A stretch of DNA of 64,000 nucleotides from Acidobacteriota bacterium (GCA_013286465.1 JABDFR010000006.1:1-64000); one strand, 5' to 3'. Positions 29,104 through 38,619 are shown, counted from the first letter of the stretch. Numbers and translations: made by a program. Notes: generated by a model not told the origin, from the sequence alone.

Positions 29104-29283
29104 CTTAGTTGCATCAGATACTCATAGAGAGTAATAATTAGTGATTGGAAGAATGTCAACGGATAAGTCTGGCGTTCTTCCGGCAGGATTTCGAAATAGC
29201 CATTTACGGATGTTGCTTTTAGGCCGTCACGTGAGCCCAGCATGAGGCGCGAGAATTACTCGCTTCGAGTTGTGTGCAAGATA

Positions 29284-30651
29284 ATGCGTGCGGCTCTGCT
29301 CGTCTCGATTTTCCTCTTTCCTGCGGTGCTTCGCGCCCAAGAAAACCTTGCCGGACATTGGGAAGGCACCGTAACGCTTTCCGAAAAGACGATTCTCATA
29401 CAAGTGGATTTCGATCGCTCGGATGCCGGATGGAACGGCACTGTTCTTTTGCCCGAGACGACTGCGCCGGTTTATGCGGCAAAATCGGTGGTGGTGGAAT
29501 CGGCGCGGGTGCGCATCGATCTGGAGATGGGCTTTTCTTCCGTTAGCCTCGACGGACAATTGAGCGGCGATTCGATCGAGGGCACCTTCACGCGGGACAA
29601 CGCTAAAGGGAAATTCAAGATCAAGCGAACTGCGGGCGCTAAGCCATCCGCCACGGAAGCTTCTAAACGGCCGAACTCGGCGCCGCAGCCGGGGCGCGAT
29701 GAGAGTCCCACCGCTGGCCCGAGCAAGCGCGTCGGCGGTGGCGACAGTTCGCGTACCAGCGGACCACAGGTGCAGGCAGTGGCTGCCACGGCTCCTCGCG
29801 AATCTCGCGTTGCTCGCGATGATCAGGGCGAATCGCGTGGCGTGATTCCTACGGCTACGGCTGACACCGGCGATTCCGACAACGGCATGCCCAATTTTTA
29901 TGCGGTGATGTTTGCTTCCGACAATTACGATGCGAAAGATTGGCCGCATTTGAATAATCCGGTCGACGACGCGAAATCTATTGCGCGCGAATTGCATAAC
30001 TTCTATGGATTTCATGCCGAGGTCTATGAGAATCAGACTTACAGCGCCATCAAGCACATTTTGGTGGACGATTATCAGAAACGGGATTTCAAGCCCAACG
30101 ACGAGCTTCTGATTTTCTTTGCCGGACACGGCGATTTTGATCCCGACGATAACCGCGGCTACGTGATTACAAAGGACTCGTCGCCACCAGGTTCCGATCG
30201 CGATCGCGAGATTGATTTTCCGAAGCTGATTACCTGGATGGATAAAATTAATGTCGGACACATTTTGCTGGTGCTGGACATTTGCCAGGGCGGCACGATC
30301 TTCGAGCAGGAGCGCGGCAATGTGCCCGCGCCCGCGATTCACGAGACCTCTGCTGCTTTGCAACGCTTGCGTGGCGTAAAGACGCGCAAGTGCATGACTT
30401 CGGGCGGTAAGGGCGCGGTGAAGGACGGGCATGCCGGGCAGGGTTCGCCTTTCGCAACTACCTTTATTGAGGTGCTGGGCGAGGCTGGACCCAATACCGA
30501 TGACATGGTTTTGAATGTGGACGAAGTGGCCGGAAAAATTAAGAAGACCATGGGACGTTTGGCAGACAGCACTACGCCGGAATTCGGTTCTTGCGCTACG
30601 GATAAGCCTACGAGCGATTTCTTTTTCTTCTGGCAGGCGCCTTCAAAGTAA
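29284..30651 (+). CDS. Exported caspase-family (C14-like) peptidase with N-terminal beta domain
   Basis: Signal peptide 'MRAALLVSIFLFPAVLRAQ'; 'NPVDDAKSIARELHNFYGFHAEVYENQT'; 'DELLIFFAGHGDFD' (His) and 'HILLVLDICQGGTIF' (Cys). Confidence 0.87.
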   Translation: MRAALLVSIFLFPAVLRAQENLAGHWEGTVTLSEKTILIQVDFDRSDAGWNGTVLLPETTAPVYAAKSVVVESARVRIDLEMGFSSVSLDGQLSGDSIEGTFTRDNAKGKFKIKRTAGAKPSATEASKRPNSAPQPGRDESPTAGPSKRVGGGDSSRTSGPQVQAVAATAPRESRVARDDQGESRGVIPTATADTGDSDNGMPNFYAVMFASDNYDAKDWPHLNNPVDDAKSIARELHNFYGFHAEVYENQTYSAIKHILVDDYQKRDFKPNDELLIFFAGHGDFDPDDNRGYVITKDSSPPGSDRDREIDFPKLITWMDKINVGHILLVLDICQGGTIFEQERGNVPAPAIHETSAALQRLRGVKTRKCMTSGGKGAVKDGHAGQGSPFATTFIEVLGEAGPNTDDMVLNVDEVAGKIKKTMGRLADSTTPEFGSCATDKPTSDFFFFWQAPSK

Positions 30652-30734
30652 TTTGCGGGATTCTTCGGATTTTTTCCCTCTGAGATTTTTTGCCGAGCGG
30701 TCCCCAACTAAGACTGAACACCCAATGCCACACC

Positions 30735-30762
30735 GGGAGCGAGGTAAACCCGCTCCCCTACG
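30735..30762 (-). repeat. Hairpin repeat GGGAGCG-AGGTAAACC-CGCTCCC-CTACG
   Basis: 7-bp stem; contains the stop codon of the 30758..33226 gene. Confidence 0.75.
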
Positions 30763-33226
30763 TTTTCTCCGAGAGTTTCTTGCGGGCAATTTCTAGCAGC
30801 TTGGGGTTGGTGCATACCTCGTAATACGAGCGAGGGCCTGGATTGCCGATCTTGGCGTCGGGCAGCAGCTCGCGGACGGAGCCTTTTCGCACTACGATCG
30901 TCTCGAGTGAATTGCCGAGCGGAAGTTCGCCGATATAAAGCTGCACTCGCTCTTTTCCCCACGGCATCGTGAAATTTCCGGCCAGCGGAGTTAGAGAAAT
31001 CTCGCCGGAGAGCTTTTCGAAGCCCTCTTCGTTCATTTCAATGCCGTTCAGATTGTAGCGGACCAGCAACTCCTCGCCTTCGTCATCGCCGACATCTTCC
31101 ATCAGCGTCTGCAGCAAGAAAACATTAAACGGCGACGGATTCTGGGCGAAAATGCGCCGCGCTACTTTCGAGCAACTCGAGAGGCGATCGGAGAGATTTA
31201 GCGCTTTCGAAATCATGATGCGCGAATCGCCGTCCATCCAGAGAGATGGCGCGGAATTCTGAAACGCGACCCCGACGCCTAGCTCGATGCGCGGCAACTC
31301 CACCGCTTCGGGACGGGCATTGTAGGCTTGCGTGACGGCCAGAATCTCGCGCGCGAGAATGCAAGCTTTGGCGACGGCTCGCTGAGTGGCGCGTGTGGAT
31401 TCGGTTTCGTAAATGGCCAGGATGATGGCGTCGCCTTCGATGAAAACTTTTGCGGCGCCGTAGCGGTCGAGCAGGCGCTTGACCGGCTCGTGCAGATTGC
31501 GGCTGAAATGCGAGGCCGGATTCAGACCGCGCGCTTGCAGATCCTTGGTGATTCCGCTCGAGCCGCGCACATCGGCTTTGATTACCGCGTGAGAGACTAC
31601 CGGGTCGTTGTCTTTTCCTGCCTCGTCGGTGAAAACCAGCTCGTACAGGCAATTATTGGCGCGCGAAAGCTCGCGGGAATGTTCCGAGCGCACCAGATTG
31701 ATGCGTTCCATCCAGGCGACGACGTGGTGGTAATTACGGCGATCGCGGCGCAGGCGAGTGAAATCTTCCGCGAATCGTAAGGCGATCGCGGGAATTTCTT
31801 CCGGCGGAATGCGGCGAATGGCACGCGCGGAATCTTCCAGTTTCTTCAGCGAAAACTTGCGGGCTGGAAATTGAGCCAGCACTTGTTCCACGCGCTTGGT
31901 TTCCTCGCGAACGACCAGCGCCTTCTTCAACTGCTGTAAGTGGACCGGAGGATTGTAGTCCATGTAAATCTGCCGGAGCTCGTAACCGGCGAAGACGTGG
32001 GCCAGCAAATCGCGTTCATCGAGACGATTCACCCATTCGCGGAGCAGCCGCTCGCGCGTTTCGGGAGGAGCTTCGCTGCCGCTCGAAGCACCGCGCGCGT
32101 CAAACAGCCGGCGCATATTTTCGGGATCATTCAGGTAATTCCCGATTCTGGCCCGATATTCTTCGGTGAGGAAATCCATCCGCTGCTTGGCCGCGTCAAT
32201 TCCGGGGCCGAGTTCCTCGATACTCAGTTCGAGAAGCGCGGCGCGCTTGCGCAGTTCTTCCGGTCCGCCGGATGGCTCGCTTGCTGACGGGCGGCGCTTC
32301 CACGGCCATGCAAACAGATCGTCGCTACCGCCGGCTTTCCGTCGCGCCTCTTCCTGCTCTTCCTCGAGACCGATCACCTCGCCTCGCAGCGCGCGGGCTT
32401 GTTCCATCAGCCGGTCGTAGGATTTGCGGCTGCGGCTGAGTTCTTCGGCGTTCTCGTCGGTGTGCACGAAATCGCGGATGAAATCGAGCAGCAGCTCCTC
32501 GAAAACTTCGAAGCGGTCCGGATCATGAATGAAGTTTCCGAGCAGGACGTAGTTCTCAAGCAGCAATGTTTCGTCCGTGCCGCCTTCGAGAAATAGAAAC
32601 CGATTGCGGAAGAGCTCGTAGATTTCCGGAAATTCCTCGCCGAATAGCGCGCGACGCGATTTCGAAAGCGCATTTTCATCCAATTCGCGCATGATTTGAT
32701 AAATCGAAAGGCCGACTTGGCGATAGATTCCGCGGCGATCGCCTTGCAGCTCGGCGATGCGCGACCGCATGACGTGCGCTTGCTCGCTGCGCTCGAAGTG
32801 GACGCCGCGCGAGTGGATCCATTCCTTGCACTCGACAATCAGGCTCGAAAACTGCGCGGTTATTTCGCTGAGCAGGAATTTCAGTACCGCGAGGCGATTC
32901 AGAATGTCCACTTCGATGTTTTGCGCGTACTTGGCGCGCGTGAGCGAAATTTGCAGCAATTCGAAGAGCTGCTTGCGAAAGCTGGAGGTGTCCGGAGCGG
33001 TGGAATTGCGCGATTGCGTGTAGGAAAAATTCAGGCTGGCAATGGCGCGAATGCTGTCGAGCAAATACTTGCGGGTTGATTCGGTAAACTTCGGGCTGAG
33101 GTAGACATCGTAGTGGATGTTGTCCAGGCCAACGTTGATGCTCTGCAAATGCAGCTCGAGCGTATACGGCTCGAGTTTCATGCGGGCCGGATGCGTGGGC
33201 GAAATTATAGTGTGCGAATCGGCCAT
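30758..33226 (-). CDS. Large soluble protein with C-terminal class III nucleotide-cyclase-like domain (tentative)
   Basis: 'AVIKADVRGSSGITKDLQARGLNPASHFSRNLHEPVKRLLDRYGAAKVFIEGDAIILAIYE...RIELGVGVAF...SRIMISKALNLSDRLSSCSKVARRIF' is reminiscent of guanylate cyclase fold motifs; long helical N-terminus. Confidence 0.6.
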   Translation of the reverse strand: MADSHTIISPTHPARMKLEPYTLELHLQSINVGLDNIHYDVYLSPKFTESTRKYLLDSIRAIASLNFSYTQSRNSTAPDTSSFRKQLFELLQISLTRAKYAQNIEVDILNRLAVLKFLLSEITAQFSSLIVECKEWIHSRGVHFERSEQAHVMRSRIAELQGDRRGIYRQVGLSIYQIMRELDENALSKSRRALFGEEFPEIYELFRNRFLFLEGGTDETLLLENYVLLGNFIHDPDRFEVFEELLLDFIRDFVHTDENAEELSRSRKSYDRLMEQARALRGEVIGLEEEQEEARRKAGGSDDLFAWPWKRRPSASEPSGGPEELRKRAALLELSIEELGPGIDAAKQRMDFLTEEYRARIGNYLNDPENMRRLFDARGASSGSEAPPETRERLLREWVNRLDERDLLAHVFAGYELRQIYMDYNPPVHLQQLKKALVVREETKRVEQVLAQFPARKFSLKKLEDSARAIRRIPPEEIPAIALRFAEDFTRLRRDRRNYHHVVAWMERINLVRSEHSRELSRANNCLYELVFTDEAGKDNDPVVSHAVIKADVRGSSGITKDLQARGLNPASHFSRNLHEPVKRLLDRYGAAKVFIEGDAIILAIYETESTRATQRAVAKACILAREILAVTQAYNARPEAVELPRIELGVGVAFQNSAPSLWMDGDSRIMISKALNLSDRLSSCSKVARRIFAQNPSPFNVFLLQTLMEDVGDDEGEELLVRYNLNGIEMNEEGFEKLSGEISLTPLAGNFTMPWGKERVQLYIGELPLGNSLETIVVRKGSVRELLPDAKIGNPGPRSYYEVCTNPKLLEIARKKLSEKT

Positions 33227-33282
33227 TCCTCGCCTCTGGCAGCTTGAAATTCACTGTAGCAGAATGGACTTGAGGCGCAACT

Positions 33283-33534
33283 GTGAGCACCCAACCCGTT
33301 AATGGCGCGATTGAAACTGGCCATTCGGCCGGTACATGTTTGCATTTCGGGGCGGACGGGAAGCGATGTTACAGGCCAGCGACGATTAGTGGCTTCTGCG
33401 AGAGGCACGATCCGGAGCGGAGTTCGAAATCGGCATTTTCTTTCGTGCGGCTAGCCGCTGCGCTGTTTCTTTTATGGGCGCTGCTGTGGCCGGTGATTGC
33501 GGATGTAGTGCGCGAATTGCGGCGTCTTAAGTAG
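33283..33534 (+). CDS. Small Cys/His-cluster protein with C-terminal transmembrane helix
   Basis: 'CLHFGADGKRCYRPATISGFCERH' C-x8-C-x10-C-x2-H plus 'LAAALFLLWALLWPVIADVV'; GTG start. Confidence 0.6.
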   Translation: MSTQPVNGAIETGHSAGTCLHFGADGKRCYRPATISGFCERHDPERSSKSAFSFVRLAAALFLLWALLWPVIADVVRELRRLK

Positions 33535-33709
33535 CGCCGGCGTCTCTGCCGGCATCTTGCGAACGCAATTTGGGCCATGGGCAGAAATCACGGCCGGACC
33601 ACACAAGGCCACTGAGGCCGAGCATTTGTGATCGCGCGCCGTCCGAACTCGCCGATGTCGCCGGAATTTTTCGTCGTAAGATGCCGGCAGGGACGCCGGC
33701 GCTACTTTA
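33528..33709. mobile_element. ~182 bp MITE/BIME-like element with inverted terminal hairpins
   Basis: Left TAAGTAGCGCCGGCGTCTCTGCCGGCATCTTGCGA; right TCGTAAGATGCCGGCAGGGACGCCGGCGCTACTTTA, in inverted orientation. Confidence 0.6.
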
Positions 33710-34145
33710 GGATCCCGGCGTCATCGACTACGCGGAGTTTGCGGGAATCTTCATCGACATGCTCTAGCTCGAATCGCAGTTGCGGCCAATCGCTGCGCAT
33801 GGACATCTTGTCCGGCCATTCGACGATCACGATGGCAGGCTCGCTGAAAAGATCTTCGACGCCCAGCGTTTCGAAATCGCGAAAGTCGGCGATGCGATAA
33901 AGATCGATGTGGTATACGCGCGCGCCGTTTCGATATTGATGGACGAGAGTAAACGTCGGACTCGTGACATCTTCTTCTCGCGCGGCCCCCAGACCCGTCA
34001 CGAGTCCTTTGGTTAGCGTGGTCTTCCCTGCCCCGAGTTCCCCGGCCAACAAAATTAGCAGCGGAGGCTTCAGGCGCGCGCCGAGTTCTTTGCCGAGGCG
34101 AATCGTCTCCTCTGCAGAATGCGTGATCCATTCATGGTCGGGCAT
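33702..34145 (-). CDS. tsaE: tRNA threonylcarbamoyladenosine biosynthesis ATPase TsaE
   Basis: 'THSAEETIRLGKELGARLKPPLLILLAGELGAGKTTLTKGLVTGLGAAREEDVTSPTFTLVHQYRNGARVYHIDLYRI'. Confidence 0.95.
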   Translation of the reverse strand: MPDHEWITHSAEETIRLGKELGARLKPPLLILLAGELGAGKTTLTKGLVTGLGAAREEDVTSPTFTLVHQYRNGARVYHIDLYRIADFRDFETLGVEDLFSEPAIVIVEWPDKMSMRSDWPQLRFELEHVDEDSRKLRVVDDAGILK

Positions 34146-35727
34146 CGTCTAGCTCGGCGATTAGTTTCGCATAGGCCTTCGGAATCGCGCGGATGATGTC
34201 GGTGGCCATCAACGAGATTTCGCCCGACTCTTCCGCGGCGATGTCGGCGGCGAGGCCGTGCAGATAGACGGCGAGGCAAACTGCTTTCGGCCAATCCTCA
34301 TTGCCGTGTTGCGCCAGAATTCCCGCGAGCATCCCGGTAAGTACGTCGCCGCTGCCGGCTTTCGCCATGCCGGGATTTCCGGTCGAGTTGATCCAGGTGC
34401 GGTCGTCGGGCGCGGCGATCACCGTTTCATGGCCTTTGAGTACGATCGTTGCTTTCAGTTCCGCTGCTGCTTTTTGCGCGACGCCGACGCGATGGCGCTG
34501 AATCTCTTGTACGGAAGAATTCAGCAGTCGCGCCATTTCTCCCGGATGCGGCGTCAGCACAATCTGCTCTGCGCGATGCTTGGCGAGCTCGCCGCTCTTC
34601 CCGTCGAATGCGTTCAAGCCGTCTGCATCGAGCACCAGCGGTGTCGGCGTTTCGCCAACCACCGAGCGCACGAATTCCTGTGTCTCCACCTGCGTCGTCA
34701 ACCCAGGGCCCATCGCTAGAATGTCCTTGCCGCGCAACAAATCTGCGAACGCGGAATGTTCCAGGCCGCGGACGCTGAGCGTGCCTGCCTGCGTTGCCGG
34801 CAAGGGCGCAGTCATCAGTTCGGGTAGAAAGGAGCTGACGATGGGGACGCAAATATCCGGCGTTGCCACGGTCACCAACCCAGCGCCAGACTTCAGCGCC
34901 GCCGATCCGGCCATCACCGCGGCGCCGGTCTTGCCTACTGATCCAGCCGCGATTAGCGCGTGTCCAAAATTACCTTTGTTCGAGTTCGCTTTGCGATGCA
35001 GCGAGATGCCCACGAACTCAAGAGGCTCGAGCCAGCGCACACGCGAATCGGAGCATTCTTCCACCAGCGTCGCAGGCGACCCGATTGCGCCAACGATCAG
35101 GCGGCCGACATTTTCTGAAGCCGGATAGAGGAGTATACCGATCTTCGGAGCGGTAAAAGTGATCGTGACGTCCGCTTTGATTGCCGCGCCGGCGACCTCG
35201 CCGACGTCGGCCGACAGGCCCGAAGGAATGTCGACCGCAAAAATGCGACCTTTCTTGCCGAAGCGATTGAGATCTTCGATGACTTCCGCGAGCCAGCCTC
35301 CAACAGCACCGTGCATTCCAGTGCCAAGCAGCGCGTCAATAATGATATCGGCAGAGGCGATCGATTTTTTGGCTTCCGCCCACTCACTGGCATCCCGTGC
35401 GACGAGACATTGGCCGGCCAATTTGTTGTAGCGCCGGTAATTCAGCTCCGCATCGCCATGAATATCGGCCGGAGCGCCACAAAAAATCACCGCGGACTTG
35501 CGATTGATTTCGGCGAGAAGGCGGGCGATCACGAAGCCGTCGCCGCCATTATTTCCCTTGCCGCAAATGATCGCGATTCGCCGCTGCTCGATATTTGCAA
35601 CCTGAGAAAGCAGAATCTGGACGAACCGCGCACCCGCATTCTCCATCAATTGCGCGCTGGGAATGGCGAACCGCTCGGTGGAGAGACGATCGACTTCCCG
35701 CATTTGCGCGGCGGTGAGGACTTTCAT
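34132..35727 (-). CDS. nnr: Bifunctional NAD(P)H-hydrate epimerase / ADP-dependent NAD(P)H-hydrate dehydratase
   Basis: N-terminal 'MKVLTAAQMREVDRLSTERFAIPSAQLMENAGARF...IAIICGKGNNGGDGFVIARLLAE'; C-terminal 'VLTPHPGEMARLL..NSTGNPGMAKAGSGDVLTGMLAGILAQ'. Confidence 0.95.
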   Translation of the reverse strand: MKVLTAAQMREVDRLSTERFAIPSAQLMENAGARFVQILLSQVANIEQRRIAIICGKGNNGGDGFVIARLLAEINRKSAVIFCGAPADIHGDAELNYRRYNKLAGQCLVARDASEWAEAKKSIASADIIIDALLGTGMHGAVGGWLAEVIEDLNRFGKKGRIFAVDIPSGLSADVGEVAGAAIKADVTITFTAPKIGILLYPASENVGRLIVGAIGSPATLVEECSDSRVRWLEPLEFVGISLHRKANSNKGNFGHALIAAGSVGKTGAAVMAGSAALKSGAGLVTVATPDICVPIVSSFLPELMTAPLPATQAGTLSVRGLEHSAFADLLRGKDILAMGPGLTTQVETQEFVRSVVGETPTPLVLDADGLNAFDGKSGELAKHRAEQIVLTPHPGEMARLLNSSVQEIQRHRVGVAQKAAAELKATIVLKGHETVIAAPDDRTWINSTGNPGMAKAGSGDVLTGMLAGILAQHGNEDWPKAVCLAVYLHGLAADIAAEESGEISLMATDIIRAIPKAYAKLIAELDDARP

Positions 35728-35790
35728 GGCTTCAATTCGATTGTGGGAGTTTCGAGCAAGTCAAACCTGGCAGCGGGGCGCATCGCGCCA

Positions 35791-36534
35791 TCACAACATC
35801 CATCCGCCGCTTACATTTAGAACCTGGCCGGTGATGAAATCGGCCTCGTCGCTGGCGAAAAAATTCACCGCTACGGCCACGTCTTGCGCCGAAGGAGGCC
35901 GGCCAATCGGAGAGCGCGTGTCGCGAATTTTTCGCGCTTCATCCGCGGTCAGATCGCGCTCGTCCACATTCGATGGATTGATCACGTTCACGGTGATACC
36001 GTGCTTCGCTTCTTCGACAGCCAGCGAGCGCGAAAACGAAACTACCGCCGCTTTCGCTGCAGCGTAAGCCGAAATTGTCGCTTGACCGAACGCGCGCTCG
36101 GCGCCCACGGCACCCAGATTGATGATTCGTCCCCAGTGCTGACGGCGCATCACCGAAAGTACCGCCTTGCTCATATAAAAAACGCTCAGCAGATTCGACG
36201 CCAGCACGCGCTGCCATTCTTCGTGCGTGGTCTCGATCACCGGCTTCCAATTAAACGCGCCCACATTGTTCACTAGCACATCCAGCCGTCCGAACCGCTC
36301 TACGACCGTATCGCAAAGAAACTGCACTTTCGATGCGTCGGTGACGTCCGCTTCCACCGCGAAGCACTCCGCGCCGGCCGCCTGCATCTCGCGCAATGTA
36401 TTTTGCGCCGCCGCCTTGTTCGAGCGGTAGGAAATGGCCACGCGCGCGCCCGCCTGCGCGAGTGCCATCGCGATGCCCTTGCCAATGCCGCGGCTTCCGC
36501 CGCTCACAAGCGCCGCCCGTTGACGCAGAGACAA
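35791..36534 (-). CDS. SDR-family oxidoreductase (FabG-like 3-oxoacyl-ACP reductase)
   Basis: 'AALVSGGSRGIGKGIAMALAQAGARVAISYRSN', 'LVNNVGAF', 'ISAYAAAKAAVVSFSRSLAVEEAKHGITVNVINPSNV'. Confidence 0.9.
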   Translation of the reverse strand: MSLRQRAALVSGGSRGIGKGIAMALAQAGARVAISYRSNKAAAQNTLREMQAAGAECFAVEADVTDASKVQFLCDTVVERFGRLDVLVNNVGAFNWKPVIETTHEEWQRVLASNLLSVFYMSKAVLSVMRRQHWGRIINLGAVGAERAFGQATISAYAAAKAAVVSFSRSLAVEEAKHGITVNVINPSNVDERDLTADEARKIRDTRSPIGRPPSAQDVAVAVNFFASDEADFITGQVLNVSGGWML

Positions 36535-36591
36535 TTCGCCAGCTCCTTTCGAACGAGAACTCGCAAGTATAAGGGAAACTTGGCTGTTGCC

Positions 36592-38619
36592 CTAGCCGCT
36601 TCCTTTGCTTCCGTTCGAATTCAGCCGCGCGACGATCACGGTCATGTCGTCGGCCTGCTCATCGGAGCCGCCCCATTGTTCGGCCGCGTCGATTAACTCT
36701 TCGGCGATTCTGCTGGGCGCCGCCGCGCGATGGCGCAGAACTTCTTCGAGCAGACGGTGCGTCCCGAATTCTTCGCCGAATACGTTCATCGGCTCGGTCA
36801 ATCCATCGCTAAATGTTACGAACAAACTTTCCGGCGCCGCTTGCACTGTGACCGATTCATATTCGGCCTCTTCAAAGAGGCCGACGACCGTCCCGCCTTC
36901 CTCCAATTTTCGAGTGGTCTCGCCGGCGACGAGAAACGGAACGCAATGACCCGCATTCGTATATTCGAGCGACTGGCGATCGGAATCATAGATTCCATAG
37001 AACAGCGTGGCGTAGTGATCGTCCGCGGTATTGCGGCAAAGATGGAGATTTAGCCGCGCGACGGTTTGTGCCGCGCTTGCACCGGGATCGAGTAACAGCA
37101 AACTTCGCAACGCTGCCTGCAGGCTGGCCATCAACAGCGACGCCGAAATTCCCTTCCCGCTGATATCGGCGAGCAAAATCGCGACTCTCGACGGGCTGAG
37201 CAGAATGAAATCATAATAATCGCCGCTGACCATGCGGGCGGCGCGGCAGATCGCCGCCAGCTCGACGCCCGGGAGCTGCGGGATCGTCCGCGGGAAGAGC
37301 TGCAGCTGCACTTCGCGTGCGATGGTGATTTCATTTTCGAGGCGCTGGCGCTGCCGCTGTTCTTCAATCAGGCCGCCAATCGAGCTGGTCATTTCATTGA
37401 AAGATTCGGCGAGCACTCCGAGCTGATCTCTCTTCTGCACGCGAACGCGGCGCGAGAAATCGCCTCGCCGGACGTTGCGGGTGGCATCGTAAAGTTCGGC
37501 CACTGCAGAGGTGATGCGGCGCGTCAAAATGATGCCGGTAACCAGCGCGCCGGCCTCCATCAGGATGAACAGGATGCTAGCCAGGATGAAAACCAGCGTA
37601 ACGAGCGGGCCGATCGCACCGACCGATGCGAACAGCGTGCCATTGAGCCGCGATGGCCGCACCCAGAATGCGGCGTAAATCGGCGTAACTTGCGGATCGG
37701 ATTTTCCCGGATCCACGCGCAGAGCCTCGAGCGTCAATGCACCGCTGATCTGCGGATCGATCCAATGCAATGGAGCGCCGACTTCGCGGCGGCGGCTGCC
37801 GATATCGAACGCGGGAACAAAATCGGCCGGACGTTGCGGATCCGGCGCGCTCGCGGCAGAGGCCTGTTTCATCACCGTAAAATGGATAGGCCCCAATTCC
37901 GCGGGCAGAGTGTCGAGCAACTCGGAGTTCACCGGAAGCGAAACGCGCAGGGGAATCCAGTCACGCGCCGCGCGTACATGGCGGAAACACTGAATCCACA
38001 ATTGACCATTTCGATCGACCAGGCCTACGAATTCACGGCGTTCGCGGCCATCGTCGCGCGGAACCAAAATATCGGCGGGAGTGCCGTCCACGGTAAGGCC
38101 GCTATACTCGCTCGACTCCGACGCGACGACCGCTGCCACGTCCGGCCGCTGCAGAACGGCATCCGTGGTTACTCTGGAATCGTTGGCGGTTTCGCGAGCG
38201 ATGGAATGAGCGATCGTGTCGGAGACGGCGCGCAGTTCGTGCATGCGTTCCGCGAGGCCATCGCGCAAGATGTGCGCGCCCAACTGAACATAAATCAAAT
38301 ACATCGCGATTCCGGCCATGGTCAGCAGCAGCACCACCGGAACCACGGCGATGAACACGTAAGCAACAATGAGCCGGTTGCGCAGGCTCCACATGAGCTG
38401 CCCGCGCACCCAAGGAGTTAGGCGGAAGGCGAAATAAATTAGCGCGAGAACAAAAAGATAATCGAGCAGGCCGAGCAGCGGAACGTTGACGCCGAATCCG
38501 CTAACGGTACGCGCCAGAAGAAAAAGCACGAGGAGACCCAACGCTCCTGCGTCGACGGGCGTCAGACGCCGTGCAAATGCGCGCACGCGCGCGATAGGTC
38601 TCGCGGACATGGCGTTCAT
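36592..38619 (-). CDS. Membrane sensor PP2C/SpoIIE (RsbU-like) serine phosphatase with HAMP domain
   Basis: HAMP region 'LTRRITSAVAELYDATRNVRRGDFSRRVRVQKRDQLGVLAESFNEM'; 'RLENEITIAREVQLQLFPRTIPQLPGVELAAICRAARMVSGDYYDFILLSPSRVAILLADISGKGISASLLMASLQAALRS'. Confidence 0.92.
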   Translation of the reverse strand: MNAMSARPIARVRAFARRLTPVDAGALGLLVLFLLARTVSGFGVNVPLLGLLDYLFVLALIYFAFRLTPWVRGQLMWSLRNRLIVAYVFIAVVPVVLLLTMAGIAMYLIYVQLGAHILRDGLAERMHELRAVSDTIAHSIARETANDSRVTTDAVLQRPDVAAVVASESSEYSGLTVDGTPADILVPRDDGRERREFVGLVDRNGQLWIQCFRHVRAARDWIPLRVSLPVNSELLDTLPAELGPIHFTVMKQASAASAPDPQRPADFVPAFDIGSRRREVGAPLHWIDPQISGALTLEALRVDPGKSDPQVTPIYAAFWVRPSRLNGTLFASVGAIGPLVTLVFILASILFILMEAGALVTGIILTRRITSAVAELYDATRNVRRGDFSRRVRVQKRDQLGVLAESFNEMTSSIGGLIEEQRQRQRLENEITIAREVQLQLFPRTIPQLPGVELAAICRAARMVSGDYYDFILLSPSRVAILLADISGKGISASLLMASLQAALRSLLLLDPGASAAQTVARLNLHLCRNTADDHYATLFYGIYDSDRQSLEYTNAGHCVPFLVAGETTRKLEEGGTVVGLFEEAEYESVTVQAAPESLFVTFSDGLTEPMNVFGEEFGTHRLLEEVLRHRAAAPSRIAEELIDAAEQWGGSDEQADDMTVIVARLNSNGSKGSG

